A DNA stretch of 64,000 nucleotides. It comes from Polyangium spumosum. GTDB lineage: Bacteria > Myxococcota_A > Polyangia > Polyangiales > Polyangiaceae. The first letter of the stretch is position 1. Each line of letters starts with the position of its first letter. The notes below the pieces were generated by a model. That model was not told where the DNA came from. It saw only the letters and a program-made list of their open reading frames with translations, and searched no databases. Below are positions 16,672-25,322 of the stretch, piece by piece. A program made the position numbers and the translations under genes. The stretch is taken from contig NZ_WJIE01000006.1 of the NCBI RefSeq assembly GCF_009649845.1, positions 682,001-746,000 of the forward strand, written 5' to 3'.

Positions 16672-18834
16672 TCATTCCGGACAAACCTTTCGCTCCGCGA
16701 TGATGGCGCCGTCGATCCCGAAGACCGCGACCTCCTCGCCGGTCACGGCGGCGCCGATCGCCCCATAACCGTAACTCGACAGGTGCTTCCGCTCGGGCCG
16801 CCGCACCTCGCCGTTCGGACCGAGCTCGATCGTGATCACCTCCCGCGCGAAGGGCCCGGTCGCGGCGATCAGAAAGCCGTCCGGCGTGCCCACGACGCTC
16901 GGGTTTCGTAACAATGCGTGGGGCTCCGACGCGAGCGTCGCGGCGCCGAGCGGTTTTCCCGCCTCGTCGAGCCGCGCGACGCGGATCACGCTGGTCTCGC
17001 TCGTCTCCGCGCCGGTCGTGCACGCGAGCAAGAGCCCCCGCGGGCCGTGGCCGAGCGCGCAATCACCGGGCTGGAAAGGCAATCGCACCGCGGCCGCGGC
17101 CTGCGAGACGATCCGCGCCGCGCCGTCGAGCAGCGCCGTCGCGACCGCGCCCCCGCGCGTATAGGCGACCACGAGGCCCTTGCTCGTGAAGGCGAGCCCG
17201 GGCCTCCGCGTCATCGGGTCGCCGGGCAGGCGCGTCGTCGTTTTCAGCGCGCCGGCCTCGTCGAGCCGCGCGACCTCGACCGCGCCATTCTCGTCGACCC
17301 ACGCCGCCGCGAACCCCCCGGGGACACGCGCGAGCGCCGGTCCTCGCCGCCCCGCCGCCGCGGGCAGGACCACGCGCGCCGCGGTTTGTCCTTCCTTGTC
17401 GACGCGGACGAACACCGCCTCGTCCTTCTTCAATGACAGCCCTGCCCATCCGTCGTCCTCGATTCGCAGGACGGCCGCCGAGCCCGCGCGTGGATCCAGC
17501 CGTAATGCCTCGGGCGCGGGGCGCGCGCGGGCGTCGCAGGGGCTCGCCGAGGGCACCTCGATCGGCGCCGGCCCCTCCCGGCAAGCGAGGCGCGTCGCCA
17601 CGATTTGCGCAGTTTTTCCTTCCTGCAATCGATCCCGGTTGTACACGACGAGCCAATCCTGCCCGGTCCAGAGGACGGCCGGCATTTCCCCCGCGGCGTC
17701 CTCGTCGTGAAGCGCCATCGGCGGCGAGGCGGCGCCGCTCGGATCGACGATCGTGACGCGCACCTCGGGATCCCTGGCGACGAGCACGGACGCGTGGAAA
17801 TGCGCCTCGTAGGCCACCGCGAACCGCGCGCCGTCCCAGGCGAGGACGGGCTTGCGTGGCCTGGCGATGGGGTCGGGGTGCGTCGCGACGACCCGGGGCG
17901 CGAGCTTCGGGTTGCCCGTGTCGTCGATGATCGCGAACCATATCTTGCGATCCTGATCCCAGGCGACGGCGAGGCCCGCGGGCGTGGGCAAGAGGAATGG
18001 ATTGAGCCCGCCCTTCAGCGACGCGCCCACGCCCATGAGCCCCTCCGGACCGATTCGACGTAATTCGATGGCGCCGCGGATCTCGCGAGAATGCCAGCCG
18101 ACCCAGTACGCCTCGCCGTCCCACACGATCGAGGGCGCCCCGGGGTCTTCGCCCGTGGAGAGCTCGAACGTGCGCTTCACCTTGCCGGTCTTCTCGTCGA
18201 CGAGCGCGACCCGCACCGACGTGTGCATGGGATACTGCCCCCGCGTCCAGGCGACGGCGATCTCGCCCTTGCCCCAGGCGAGCGCCGGCGTCCCGTCGAG
18301 CAGCGGCGAGGGGTCGATGCGGGCCGAGAAGACCGGGCGATCCTCCGCGCCGAGCCGCATGATCTCGATATCGGCCTCCTCTCGCGCGTGATACACCACC
18401 GACGCCACCACGACGTCGCTCCCCCGGAAGGCCCCCACGACGTGCGAGCGCTCGTGTTTGTCGGGGAACACGATCTCGCGCACGCTCCTCGCCGCGCCCG
18501 AGGATTCGAGCCGCGCGACGAACGCCTTCTGCGTGTCGTGATCGAGGTAGACGTACCCCGCGCCCGCGTCGATCTTGCCAAGCGAGGGCCGGTCCTCGTA
18601 GAAGTACGCGGCCGCGGCGCCGGCGACGTCGACGGAGGCGCGCTCCTCGAGCCCGTGCGCGCACGAGGACGGGGGCGCCTGGGCCTCGGAGGACTGTTTT
18701 GCGCCCGGGCCCTCCACGGTCTCCGTGGGCGCGGGGGCGGCCTCGTTTTTTGGTACGACGCCGGGGTTGCTACAACCGAGCCAAGAGCCCACGAGCGCGG
18801 CCAGAGGGCCGAGGGTGCGGCGAGAAATCGTCAT
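16672..18834 (-). CDS. Putative exported beta-propeller-like protein
   Basis: A 720-residue protein with a signal peptide and Cys21 (WLGC, a weak lipobox), then a low-complexity Ala/Pro/Glu linker. The rest consists of repeated strand-rich units with phrases such as TPALAWGKGEIAVAW, APSIVWDGEAYWVGW, KPVLAWDGARFAVAY and MPAVLWTGQDWLVVYN at intervals of about 50-60 residues. These suggest one or two beta-propellers. I know no named family. Likely an envelope or outer-surface protein. It is convergent with the P450 gene and divergent from the PrcB-like gene at 19040. Confidence 0.7.
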   Translation of the reverse strand: MTISRRTLGPLAALVGSWLGCSNPGVVPKNEAAPAPTETVEGPGAKQSSEAQAPPSSCAHGLEERASVDVAGAAAAYFYEDRPSLGKIDAGAGYVYLDHDTQKAFVARLESSGAARSVREIVFPDKHERSHVVGAFRGSDVVVASVVYHAREEADIEIMRLGAEDRPVFSARIDPSPLLDGTPALAWGKGEIAVAWTRGQYPMHTSVRVALVDEKTGKVKRTFELSTGEDPGAPSIVWDGEAYWVGWHSREIRGAIELRRIGPEGLMGVGASLKGGLNPFLLPTPAGLAVAWDQDRKIWFAIIDDTGNPKLAPRVVATHPDPIARPRKPVLAWDGARFAVAYEAHFHASVLVARDPEVRVTIVDPSGAASPPMALHDEDAAGEMPAVLWTGQDWLVVYNRDRLQEGKTAQIVATRLACREGPAPIEVPSASPCDARARPAPEALRLDPRAGSAAVLRIEDDGWAGLSLKKDEAVFVRVDKEGQTAARVVLPAAAGRRGPALARVPGGFAAAWVDENGAVEVARLDEAGALKTTTRLPGDPMTRRPGLAFTSKGLVVAYTRGGAVATALLDGAARIVSQAAAAVRLPFQPGDCALGHGPRGLLLACTTGAETSETSVIRVARLDEAGKPLGAATLASEPHALLRNPSVVGTPDGFLIAATGPFAREVITIELGPNGEVRRPERKHLSSYGYGAIGAAVTGEEVAVFGIDGAIIAERKVCPE

Positions 18835-19039
18835 ACGAGCCTCCAGACCCGACGAGCGACGAGCAGGCAGAGCCTAACGCGCCCCCCGCGGCACGTCCAC
18901 CACGCCGCCGCTCCCGCGCGCCCGGAGATACCTCGAGTTCGGAATGCCTCGATTCCACGTTCCTGGACCTGGAAAAGCCGAATGCGTGGTCGAGCTCGAG
19001 CGGCCTGGGTCTTGCCGGGCTCCTCGCCCCGGGGGAATC
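18835..19039. other. Divergent intergenic region
   Basis: This 205-base stretch separates the divergently transcribed propeller-like gene and the PrcB-like gene, and must hold promoters for both. I see no consensus -35/-10 pair and no plausible small gene in it. A GGGGG tract just before 19040 could serve as the ribosome binding site of the PrcB-like gene. Confidence 0.4.
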
Positions 19040-19594
19040 ATGAAGACGTTTTCCCGGAAGAACGTGCTCGGCTGGGCTCTCGTGGCGATCGTTTCGTGCA
19101 CGGCCCTCGGTGAAGCCTCGGCCAGGGAGGGGGTCGGACGTACGCCGCGGGCGCCGAACCCTGGCGAGATCGCCCTGCCTTTCAGGGATCTGGAGGCGCG
19201 GGCCTCCGGAAGGCCGCGCGGCGAGCTGCGGACCCTCTTGACGAACGCGCGCCTCTACCAGGCCTTCGTCGGCAGCCCGCCGCCCGAGGACCTGAATTTC
19301 CAGCGCGAATGGGTGGTCCTCTACGCCGCGGGGACGATGCCGACCGGCGGCTACGAGGCCGACATCTCGTACATCGGCCGCTCGACGGACGGGCGCACGT
19401 TGACGATCGAGACGCGGCTCATCGAGCCGGGCGCCACGTGTTTCGTGACGCAGGCGCTCACGAACCCGTACGTGCTCGTGCGTTTCCCGCGGCCGGAGGC
19501 CACGCGGCGCGTGGTCTTCAGCCACGTCTCGGAGGTGCGGGAGTGCGGGTCGGATCCGATGCCCGGCATCGGGGGCGCGGCGCCGAGCGAGTGA
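19040..19594 (+). CDS. PrcB-domain exported protein
   Basis: A 184-residue exported protein. The signal sequence has either a lipobox at Cys20 (AIVSC) or a cleavage site after GEASA. The mature part carries a PrcB C-terminal-like domain: WVVLYAAGTMPTGGYEADI, where the TGGY core of this family is clear, then TLTIETRLIEPGATCFVTQALTNPYVLVRFPR. PrcB proteins are small beta-rich accessory proteins first described with a Treponema surface protease. No protease gene is adjacent. The start at 19040 is preceded by GGGGGAATC. The fold call is good; the function here is unknown. Confidence 0.72.
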   Translation: MKTFSRKNVLGWALVAIVSCTALGEASAREGVGRTPRAPNPGEIALPFRDLEARASGRPRGELRTLLTNARLYQAFVGSPPPEDLNFQREWVVLYAAGTMPTGGYEADISYIGRSTDGRTLTIETRLIEPGATCFVTQALTNPYVLVRFPRPEATRRVVFSHVSEVRECGSDPMPGIGGAAPSE

Positions 19595-19649
19595 AGAGGT
19601 GAGGCGAGGGAGCTCGTGGAGCGAGCTCCCTCGGACCGTTACATTGCCG

Positions 19650-21896
19650 TCACTGCGCCATCTTCATGAGGACCACGTCCTCCAGGCCGCTGTTCGCCGT
19701 GAAGCTGCCGTCGCCGAAGAGGACGTTGTTGCTCCGGTAGCTGCCCGTGAGCCACACGTTGGCCGAGCCGTCCGCCGCGATGGCCTCGCCGATGTCGGTC
19801 AGGTTGCCGCCGAACTTCTTGGTCCAGGCGGCGACGCCGGCGGGATCGTATTTCGCGACGAAGATGTCGTGCTCGCCGTTCGCCGAGATCGGGCCCTTGC
19901 CGAAATCGGTGGTCGCCCAGAATTGACCGGTGACGAGCACGTTGTTGAACGCGTCGACTGCGACCTCCTTGCCGCGCTGCGCGCTCACGCCGCCCATCGC
20001 TCGGCCCCACATGTAGAAGCCCGACGGGCTGTACTTCGCGACGAAGGCGTCCTCCTCCAGGTCCATGTCGGGGGTCGAGAGCGTCCCGCCGCCGAGATCG
20101 ATCGTGCCGTGGAACTCGCCCGTCACGATCACGTTGCCCGCGCTGTCGATGGCCACGCCGTTCGCGCGCTGCTGCATCGCGTCGCCGCCGCCGATCGCGA
20201 AGACCGCGTTGCCCAGCCCGTCGAGCTTCGCGACGAAGCTATCGTAATCACCGGCGCTCGTGAGCGTCTTGCCGCCGCCGAAATCGATGTTGTTCTGGAA
20301 CGCGCCGGCGAGCGCGATGTCACCCGACGGCGAGACCGCGAGGTCGTAGGCGTATTGCGTCCCCGCCCCGGTGATCGCCTTGGCCCAGAGCGCCTGCCCC
20401 GTCTTGTCCATCTTCGTGACGAACACCTCGAGGCCGCCTCCCATGCTCGGCGTGAGGACGTTCGCGCCGATCGTCAGGTTGCCCGAGAACGTACCGGAGA
20501 CGTAGACGTTATCGGCCGCGTCGACCGCGACGCTCGCCTCCTCCTGCGTGAACTGGTTGGCGAGCGCCATGCTCCAGACGTGATTGCCCGTGGCGGCGGC
20601 GAGCTTCGCCACGAAGATGTCGCGCGAGCCCATGTTGCTCGCGAGGTCGGTCCCGCCGAAATTGACGGTGCCGAGGAACTCGCCCGCGATGACGACATCG
20701 CCCGCGCTGTCGATGGCCACGCTGGTCACGAGCTGCTCGGAAGAGTCGCCGAACTTCTTCGCCCACACGACGGTGCCCATCGGGTTGTACTTGATGACGA
20801 AGATGTCATTGCCGCCCATGCTGTTCAGCGTGCCGATGGGCGCGGGCAGGGTGATCGCCCCCGTGAACCTGCCGACGACGACGCCATTGCCCTGGGCGTC
20901 GGTCGCCACGGCCGTCGGGACCTGGCTCTGGTTGTTGCCGAACGTCCGCACCCACGTCGTCGCGCCCGTGCACGCAGGCGCCTGGCCATTACAATCGTCG
21001 TCGCCGGCCGTCGCGCAGTTCTCCGTCGTCGGCAGGACCTCGCCCACGCACGGGCCGAACCCGGAGCCGTTCGGCGCGCAGGTCTCGACGCCCATCTTGC
21101 AGAGGCCCACGCCCGCCGAGCCCATCGGGCCCGTGTAACAAGCCTGCGTCGAGTTCGGCGTGCACACGCAGCCCGCGCCGTCGTCCGCGAATCCATCACA
21201 ATCGTCGTCGAGGGCGTTGCAGACCTCGGCCTGCGGCAAGACCTGGCCCGCGCACGGCCCGTACGACAGGCCGTCGGGCGCGCACGTCGCCGTGCCGCCC
21301 ACGCAGATCCCCTGGTTTTGCGTGCCGGCCGGGCCCGTGTAACACGCCATCGAGGTCCCCGGCGCGCACACGCAGCCCGCGCCGTCGCCGACCACGCCAT
21401 TACAATCGATGTCAGTCATGCCGCACGTCTCGACCCCGGGGACGACCTCGCCCACGCAGGGGCCATACCCCAGCCCGTCGGGATTGCAGGTCTCGATGCC
21501 CGCCATGCAGGCGCCGACGCCCATCGTGCCGGCGGGGCCGGTGTAGCAGGACTGCGTGCTGCCCGGCGTGCAGCAGCCATTGTCGATCGTGCCGTCGCAA
21601 TCGTTGTCGACGTTGTCGCCGCAGACCTCGGGCACCGGCTCGCAGATGATCCCGCCCGTCCCGCCCTGACCGCCCATGCCGCCGCCGCCCTGTCCGCCCT
21701 GGCCGCCCGCGCCGCCGACGCCGCCGACGCCGCCCATCCCGCCGCCGGTGCCGCCCATCCCGCCGACGCCGCTCGACGACGAGCTGCTCGTCGAGGTGTT
21801 CGGGGCCGGATCATCGCTGCAGCCCGCGAGGCCCGCGCCGACGAGCAGCGCGAGGGACGAAAAAGTGAACGAAGCAAGGTGACGCCGATGCAACAT
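19650..21896 (-). CDS. Lipoprotein with MopE-like cysteine repeats and SBBP beta-propeller repeats
   Basis: A 748-residue surface lipoprotein. The start at 21896 has a clear GGAGG eight bases upstream; a longer frame from 21935 lacks one. The signal peptide ends at a lipobox (AGLAGC), followed by Ser-rich and Gly/Met-rich linkers. Three cysteine-rich units of about 60 residues follow (CYTGPAGT, then DG-x-YGPC, then a calcium-loop-like NDCDG or DDDCDG), as in MopE-type and other deltaproteobacterial secreted proteins. Seven or more SBBP-type units follow, with phrases such as DIFVAKLAAATGNHVWSM and VAIDSAGDVVIAGEF. Calcium-stabilised adhesion or scaffolding at the surface is likely. The Gly linker makes the antisense strand appear open. 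Confidence 0.85.
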   Translation of the reverse strand: MLHRRHLASFTFSSLALLVGAGLAGCSDDPAPNTSTSSSSSSGVGGMGGTGGGMGGVGGVGGAGGQGGQGGGGMGGQGGTGGIICEPVPEVCGDNVDNDCDGTIDNGCCTPGSTQSCYTGPAGTMGVGACMAGIETCNPDGLGYGPCVGEVVPGVETCGMTDIDCNGVVGDGAGCVCAPGTSMACYTGPAGTQNQGICVGGTATCAPDGLSYGPCAGQVLPQAEVCNALDDDCDGFADDGAGCVCTPNSTQACYTGPMGSAGVGLCKMGVETCAPNGSGFGPCVGEVLPTTENCATAGDDDCNGQAPACTGATTWVRTFGNNQSQVPTAVATDAQGNGVVVGRFTGAITLPAPIGTLNSMGGNDIFVIKYNPMGTVVWAKKFGDSSEQLVTSVAIDSAGDVVIAGEFLGTVNFGGTDLASNMGSRDIFVAKLAAATGNHVWSMALANQFTQEEASVAVDAADNVYVSGTFSGNLTIGANVLTPSMGGGLEVFVTKMDKTGQALWAKAITGAGTQYAYDLAVSPSGDIALAGAFQNNIDFGGGKTLTSAGDYDSFVAKLDGLGNAVFAIGGGDAMQQRANGVAIDSAGNVIVTGEFHGTIDLGGGTLSTPDMDLEEDAFVAKYSPSGFYMWGRAMGGVSAQRGKEVAVDAFNNVLVTGQFWATTDFGKGPISANGEHDIFVAKYDPAGVAAWTKKFGGNLTDIGEAIAADGSANVWLTGSYRSNNVLFGDGSFTANSGLEDVVLMKMAQ

Positions 21897-22039
21897 GGAA
21901 CGCTCCTCCGGAATGGAAACTGGCTCCGAAGCCAAAAATGAAGCGCATCATCCACGAAATCGGGCCCCTGGCACAATAGGCCAGGCAAGAAATAGGCGCC
22001 CGATCGGGAGACGCGTACGCCCCCAGGGTGTGATGGGCG

Positions 22040-22987
22040 CTACTCTGCCGTGCGCGGGAAGATCAGCACGAACGAGCCCTTCGCGGGCCGGAAGACGGTG
22101 GTCTTCGTGGGGTGGGCGTCGCGCTGGAAATGCGGCATCCAGGGCAGGGCCTTCCAGGCGTCGTTGTCCTGAATGAACTCGGGCACGACGAGGTCGAGCT
22201 CCACGTACCGCTCGGCGGTCGCGGCCGAGAGATCCGGCCCGAACGTCCACTTCTCGCGGCCGGGGCGCGGGGTGATGTCGTTGTGAATGGCGCCGCCGTA
22301 GGTGAGGACCATCTTCCCCGCGCCGGCGTTCGCGTTGCGGGCGGCGAGGGCCTTGGCCTTTTCGTCCATGAGCCGCGCGATCATCTCCAGCATCACGAGG
22401 ATCGAATCCGGGCCGGCCTTCACGATCGCGTCGTAATCGGCGCAGCTCGCGCGCAGGATGTGCGGCTTGACGCCGAGCGCGTAGGCCGCGTCGCCGAGCG
22501 TCACGAACTCGTTCTGGTTCGTCTTGGCCTGGCTCTGCGTGACGGGCTTCTGCAGCTCCGCGACGGCGGCCTCCTTTTCCTTGCCGCATTTCCCCTCGGA
22601 CACCCAGATCTCGAGCACGATGTCGCTCGCCTTGCCCGCGACCATCGGCAAAAATGTCTCGGTGAACCGCCTCGTCGCCGTGGGGATGCCCTCCTTGCCC
22701 TTCTGCGCGTGTGACTCGCCGATGCCGAGGACGAGCGGGTTCTCCGCGAGGATCGCGGCGAACGCCGCCTCGGGCGTGTCATAGAGCAGGCAACCCATCT
22801 CGCCACAAGGCACGGGCGGCGCAGGCGCGGCGGGCGCGGCGGGCGCGGCCGTGGGCGCGGCCGAAACGACGGGCGCGGCGCTCGCGGGCGGCGGGGAAGC
22901 GGGGGGCGTGTTCGCGGCGCTGTCGGGCGTGCGGCACGCGGCGACGGCGAGCAGGCAAAAAAGCGGGAGGAGGCGAGCGCTGGGCAT
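22040..22987 (-). CDS. Lipoprotein of the EreA/ChaN-like (Tiki) superfamily, putative
   Basis: A 315-residue protein with a short signal peptide and lipobox VAAC (Cys18), then an Ala/Pro-rich linker to about residue 60. The domain has LVLGIGESHAQKG, DIVLEIWVSEGKCG and the late MVLTYGGAIHND. The order GExH, then an Asp/Glu strand, then GGxxH resembles the ChaN haem-binding, TraB and erythromycin-esterase folds. Members include iron-uptake lipoproteins, esterases and proteases, so an exact activity is not warranted. A haem/iron role would suit an envelope lipoprotein; no haem transporter is adjacent. The superfamily assignment rests on motifs alone. Confidence 0.5.
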   Translation of the reverse strand: MPSARLLPLFCLLAVAACRTPDSAANTPPASPPPASAAPVVSAAPTAAPAAPAAPAPPVPCGEMGCLLYDTPEAAFAAILAENPLVLGIGESHAQKGKEGIPTATRRFTETFLPMVAGKASDIVLEIWVSEGKCGKEKEAAVAELQKPVTQSQAKTNQNEFVTLGDAAYALGVKPHILRASCADYDAIVKAGPDSILVMLEMIARLMDEKAKALAARNANAGAGKMVLTYGGAIHNDITPRPGREKWTFGPDLSAATAERYVELDLVVPEFIQDNDAWKALPWMPHFQRDAHPTKTTVFRPAKGSFVLIFPRTAE

Positions 22988-23047
22988 GGCGGGGAGAGAG
23001 CCGCGAGGACACGGAAGTTCCTCGGCCCTGTCAAGCGGTTCCGAGGT

Positions 23048-23503
23048 TCAGCGGGGCCCGACGATTCGTTCGAGCTGCATCTGGTACGATTTCGACAGCT
23101 TCGACTCGTCGACCCGCGGCCGGAGCGCCTTCAGCGCCGAGCGCGTGGGGATGTCCACGTCGGCGCCGAGCCGCGCGGCCTCGAGGTGCAGCTCGAGCGC
23201 GCGCCGGTAGCCGGCCTGCGCCTTCCACACGTCGCCGCGCAGGTCGTCGAGCTCGGCGCGGTGCTGGGTGAGCATTGCGCACGCCGAGACCTTCTCGCGG
23301 CTGCCGAGCAACATCGCCGCGCTCGAAGCGTCGAGCCGCGAGAGCGTCTCCCAGAGCGGGCCGAACAGATTGGTGGCCGTCGATTGAACGAGCTCCACCG
23401 CCTCGTCGAGCCGCCCCGAACGCTTCAAGCCGACGACACGGCCGAAGACGTCGGCGAGCTGCTGGATCATCCGGACCATCAGGTCCTTCTGCGTGATCGA
23501 CAT
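23048..23503 (-). CDS. DUF6483-like helical protein
   Basis: A 151-residue all-helical protein. The N-terminus (KDLMVRMIQQLADVFGRVVGLKRSG) and the following EAVELVQSTATNLFG resemble DUF6483 proteins, which begin with a membrane- or partner-binding helix and a helical repeat. The start at 23503 has GGGGAAAG just upstream. It is divergent from the 224-aa protein gene at 23637 across 133 bases. Its function is unknown in any organism I know. The LEAARLGADVD part suggests TPR-like packing. Confidence 0.6.
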   Translation of the reverse strand: MSITQKDLMVRMIQQLADVFGRVVGLKRSGRLDEAVELVQSTATNLFGPLWETLSRLDASSAAMLLGSREKVSACAMLTQHRAELDDLRGDVWKAQAGYRRALELHLEAARLGADVDIPTRSALKALRPRVDESKLSKSYQMQLERIVGPR

Positions 23504-23581
23504 GCGCTTTCCCCGCACCCCTCCCGGCGGAACGCCAACCTTATCAGGCGGAGTTCCCGTGGTCGACATTCCAGCGGACGA

Positions 23582-23612
23582 TTGACAGCGTGTCGCCGGT
23601 GCATGGTAGCTT
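23582..23612 (+). promoter_or_regulatory. Predicted housekeeping promoter for the 224-aa gene
   Basis: A perfect -35 hexamer TTGACA (23582-23587) is followed after 18 bases by GTAGCT (23606-23611), a reasonable -10. The start codon at 23637 follows with AAAGGAAC as ribosome binding site. This is the best -35 match I found in a GC-rich window. Confidence 0.5.
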
Positions 23613-23636
23613 CCCGTACCAGAAAGGAACGAGCTC

Positions 23637-24311
23637 ATGGCCACGCATCTTCGGGAGGACATGGCGGCGCAGACGGCCGCCGACACCAGCGACGCGATCG
23701 CGAGCGCGCTCGACAGCGATCCGATCACGAAGCCGCTCGCGTCGTTATGGGACGCGCTTGCGCAGAAGGGGGACGGGCTGGCCGAGCAGCGCCGCGGGCT
23801 GGAGCGGAAGCTCGCGCGTGTGAGGGCGCGCCTCGCCGTGGCGGATGCGCGCTGGGACGGGGAGACGGCGGCGTTTGGTCGCGATGTCGTGAACGAGACG
23901 GACGGCCGTCGGGATCGGCCGCCGTATACCCGTTTCTTCGCGGGCGTGACGCCGTCGGACGTGCAGGCGTTCGGGGTGGATCGCGAGGTGAAGCAGGGGC
24001 GGGCGTGGGTGGAGGAGCTCGCGCGTGAGCCTGGGTCGGCGCTCGAGACGAAGTGGACGCCGCGCCTCTCGGGCGCGACGGACACGCTGGAAGGGTGCAA
24101 CAAGGAGCGCGGGGCGGTGATGGGCGCGCTCGCGCTGCATGGGACGACGGAGCTGCTCTACATCGGCGAGATCAACCTGGAGCTCGACAAGCTGGAGGGC
24201 GCGCTCCTGCAGCTCTTCCCCGGTCAACCGAAGCGCGTGGCGTCGTTCCTCTCGGCCACGAAGCCGCGCCGCAAGCGCAAGGACGACGACGACGAGGGCG
24301 GCGAAGGCTGA
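23637..24311 (+). CDS. 224-aa helical protein, repeat-associated family member A
   Basis: A 224-residue, charged, largely helical protein with coiled-coil-prone stretches (GLERKLARVRARLAVADARW) and a basic-acidic tail (PRRKRKDDDDEGGEG). I do not recognise a named family. It is a distant paralogue of the protein at 57641-58315: same length, with shared landmarks RD-x-x-Y-x-RFF, a central Trp/Glu helix, and an end of the form FP-x-x-P-x-RV-x-SF followed by KPR-x-K-K. Both genes lie beside a 42-43 bp tandem repeat array. It has a good promoter and ribosome binding site. The lysine/arginine tail may bind nucleic acid; that is inference. Confidence 0.6.
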   Translation: MATHLREDMAAQTAADTSDAIASALDSDPITKPLASLWDALAQKGDGLAEQRRGLERKLARVRARLAVADARWDGETAAFGRDVVNETDGRRDRPPYTRFFAGVTPSDVQAFGVDREVKQGRAWVEELAREPGSALETKWTPRLSGATDTLEGCNKERGAVMGALALHGTTELLYIGEINLELDKLEGALLQLFPGQPKRVASFLSATKPRRKRKDDDDEGGEG

Positions 24312-24610
24312 CGGAGGCGCGAGGACGTCGCTCGAAGGGGGAGCGGGCGGCGTGCGTCACGCAAGAGGGGTGATCGAGGCGGGGAAGCGGGTTCACGCGT
24401 GACGCACGGGGGGTGCTCGGCGGGCGGATGAGGGGGCGTGCGTGACGCACGGAGGTGCCTCGGGGCGCCGAGTGACCCTCTTGCGTGAGGCGCGGGGGTG
24501 GATGCTCACGTCGAGGGAGCATCTTGCGTGAGGCACGAGGGGTAGGGGAGGCGGCGAGGGAGGGGCGTGCGTGTTCCGGGGGGCAGGCACGGGTTCGGGA
24601 GGGAGTCAAG
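24310..24610. repeat. 43-bp tandem repeat array, six units plus a decayed one
   Basis: The units start at 24353, 24396, 24439, 24482, 24525 and 24568, a period of exactly 43 bases. A weaker unit precedes them from 24310. The first 20 bases of each are most alike (consensus TGCGTGACGCACGAGGGGTG) and begin with an imperfect palindrome TGCGT-n-ACGCA. The remaining 23 bases are G-rich and variable; in units 3 and 4 they contain their own inverted repeats (CTCGG/CCGAG; GATGCTC/GAGCATC). The period is not a multiple of three, and no frame spans the array. It fills the entire gap between the convergent 224-aa gene and the ATPase operon. Confidence 0.8.
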
Positions 24611-24611
24611 G

Positions 24612-25322
24612 TCACGAAGTGGGCGGGGACTTGCCGAGTTCCTGGTCGCGTTGCGCTTCGACCTCGGCGGCTTCGAGGTGGCGGCCCTGGGAACGGAGGG
24701 CGAGGGCGAGTTCGGTCCAGAGGGCTTTTCGGGTCTGTGGGTCGAGCTCGATAGCCTCGGTGTCTCGCACGAAGGCCAGGACTGCTTCGCGAGCTTTGAG
24801 CCCCAGGAACCGAGATTCGAGGTCCGCTTCGACCGGGAGCGTGAGCAGCTTGCGGAGCAAGACCTCGGCGTCCGTGGCGCGCCCTGAGCGATTGAGCGTG
24901 GTGGCGAGCGCGCGAAAGGCGTCGAGCCTTCGCGGTGGCTGGCCGAACGGCTCCGCCACGCCCGGCGGGCATTCGTGTCGCTGCGCGATCCAGTCGTAAA
25001 AGTCGGGCGCCTCCCGCGCCAATACCTCCGTGACCTCGCGCCGGCAGAAGAGCACGACCTTCAGCGATTTCCGCGCGAAGACCGGCCGGTTGATGTTCAG
25101 CCACGCAGCGTCCTCGGCCTCGGGGACGAGCACCACGACCGCGCCGTCGGGCAGATCGATGAGCCCGCTCGGCCTCGCCAGCACTTCGAGATCGGGATGG
25201 TCGGCGAGCAGCGCGCGCACGAGCCCGCCGAGCCGCTCCGGCACCGCGTCGTCCACCAGGATGAGGACGCCCCGCGGGCTCAACCGGAGGCCCTGGCGGA
25301 TCTCTGCGATCCAGTCGTTCAC
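24612..25322 (-). CDS. Partner protein of the P-loop ATPase, with C-terminal TPR-like repeat
   Basis: A 236-residue protein starting at a GTG that overlaps the upstream stop by GTGA (25319-25322), so it is coupled to the ATPase. The N-terminal 115 residues form an alpha/beta domain: GVLILVDDAVPERLGGLVRAL, then GAVVVLVPEAEDAAWLNINR and SLKVVLFCRREV. I recognise this only as a type of domain seen beside NTPases in myxobacteria; it has no catalytic motif that I can name. Residues about 135-225 look like TPR-type helices (ALATTLNRSGRATDAEVLLRKL; ELALALRSQGRHLEAAEVE). It is probably an adaptor that the ATPase regulates or recruits. The gene ends against the 43-bp repeat array. Confidence 0.65.
   Translation of the reverse strand: MNDWIAEIRQGLRLSPRGVLILVDDAVPERLGGLVRALLADHPDLEVLARPSGLIDLPDGAVVVLVPEAEDAAWLNINRPVFARKSLKVVLFCRREVTEVLAREAPDFYDWIAQRHECPPGVAEPFGQPPRRLDAFRALATTLNRSGRATDAEVLLRKLLTLPVEADLESRFLGLKAREAVLAFVRDTEAIELDPQTRKALWTELALALRSQGRHLEAAEVEAQRDQELGKSPPTS

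Noticed and set aside
24310-24610. CRISPR array
   Set aside because: The unit heads are only moderately conserved, the tails are not clearly unique spacers and are G-rich, the array is only six units, and no cas gene is nearby.
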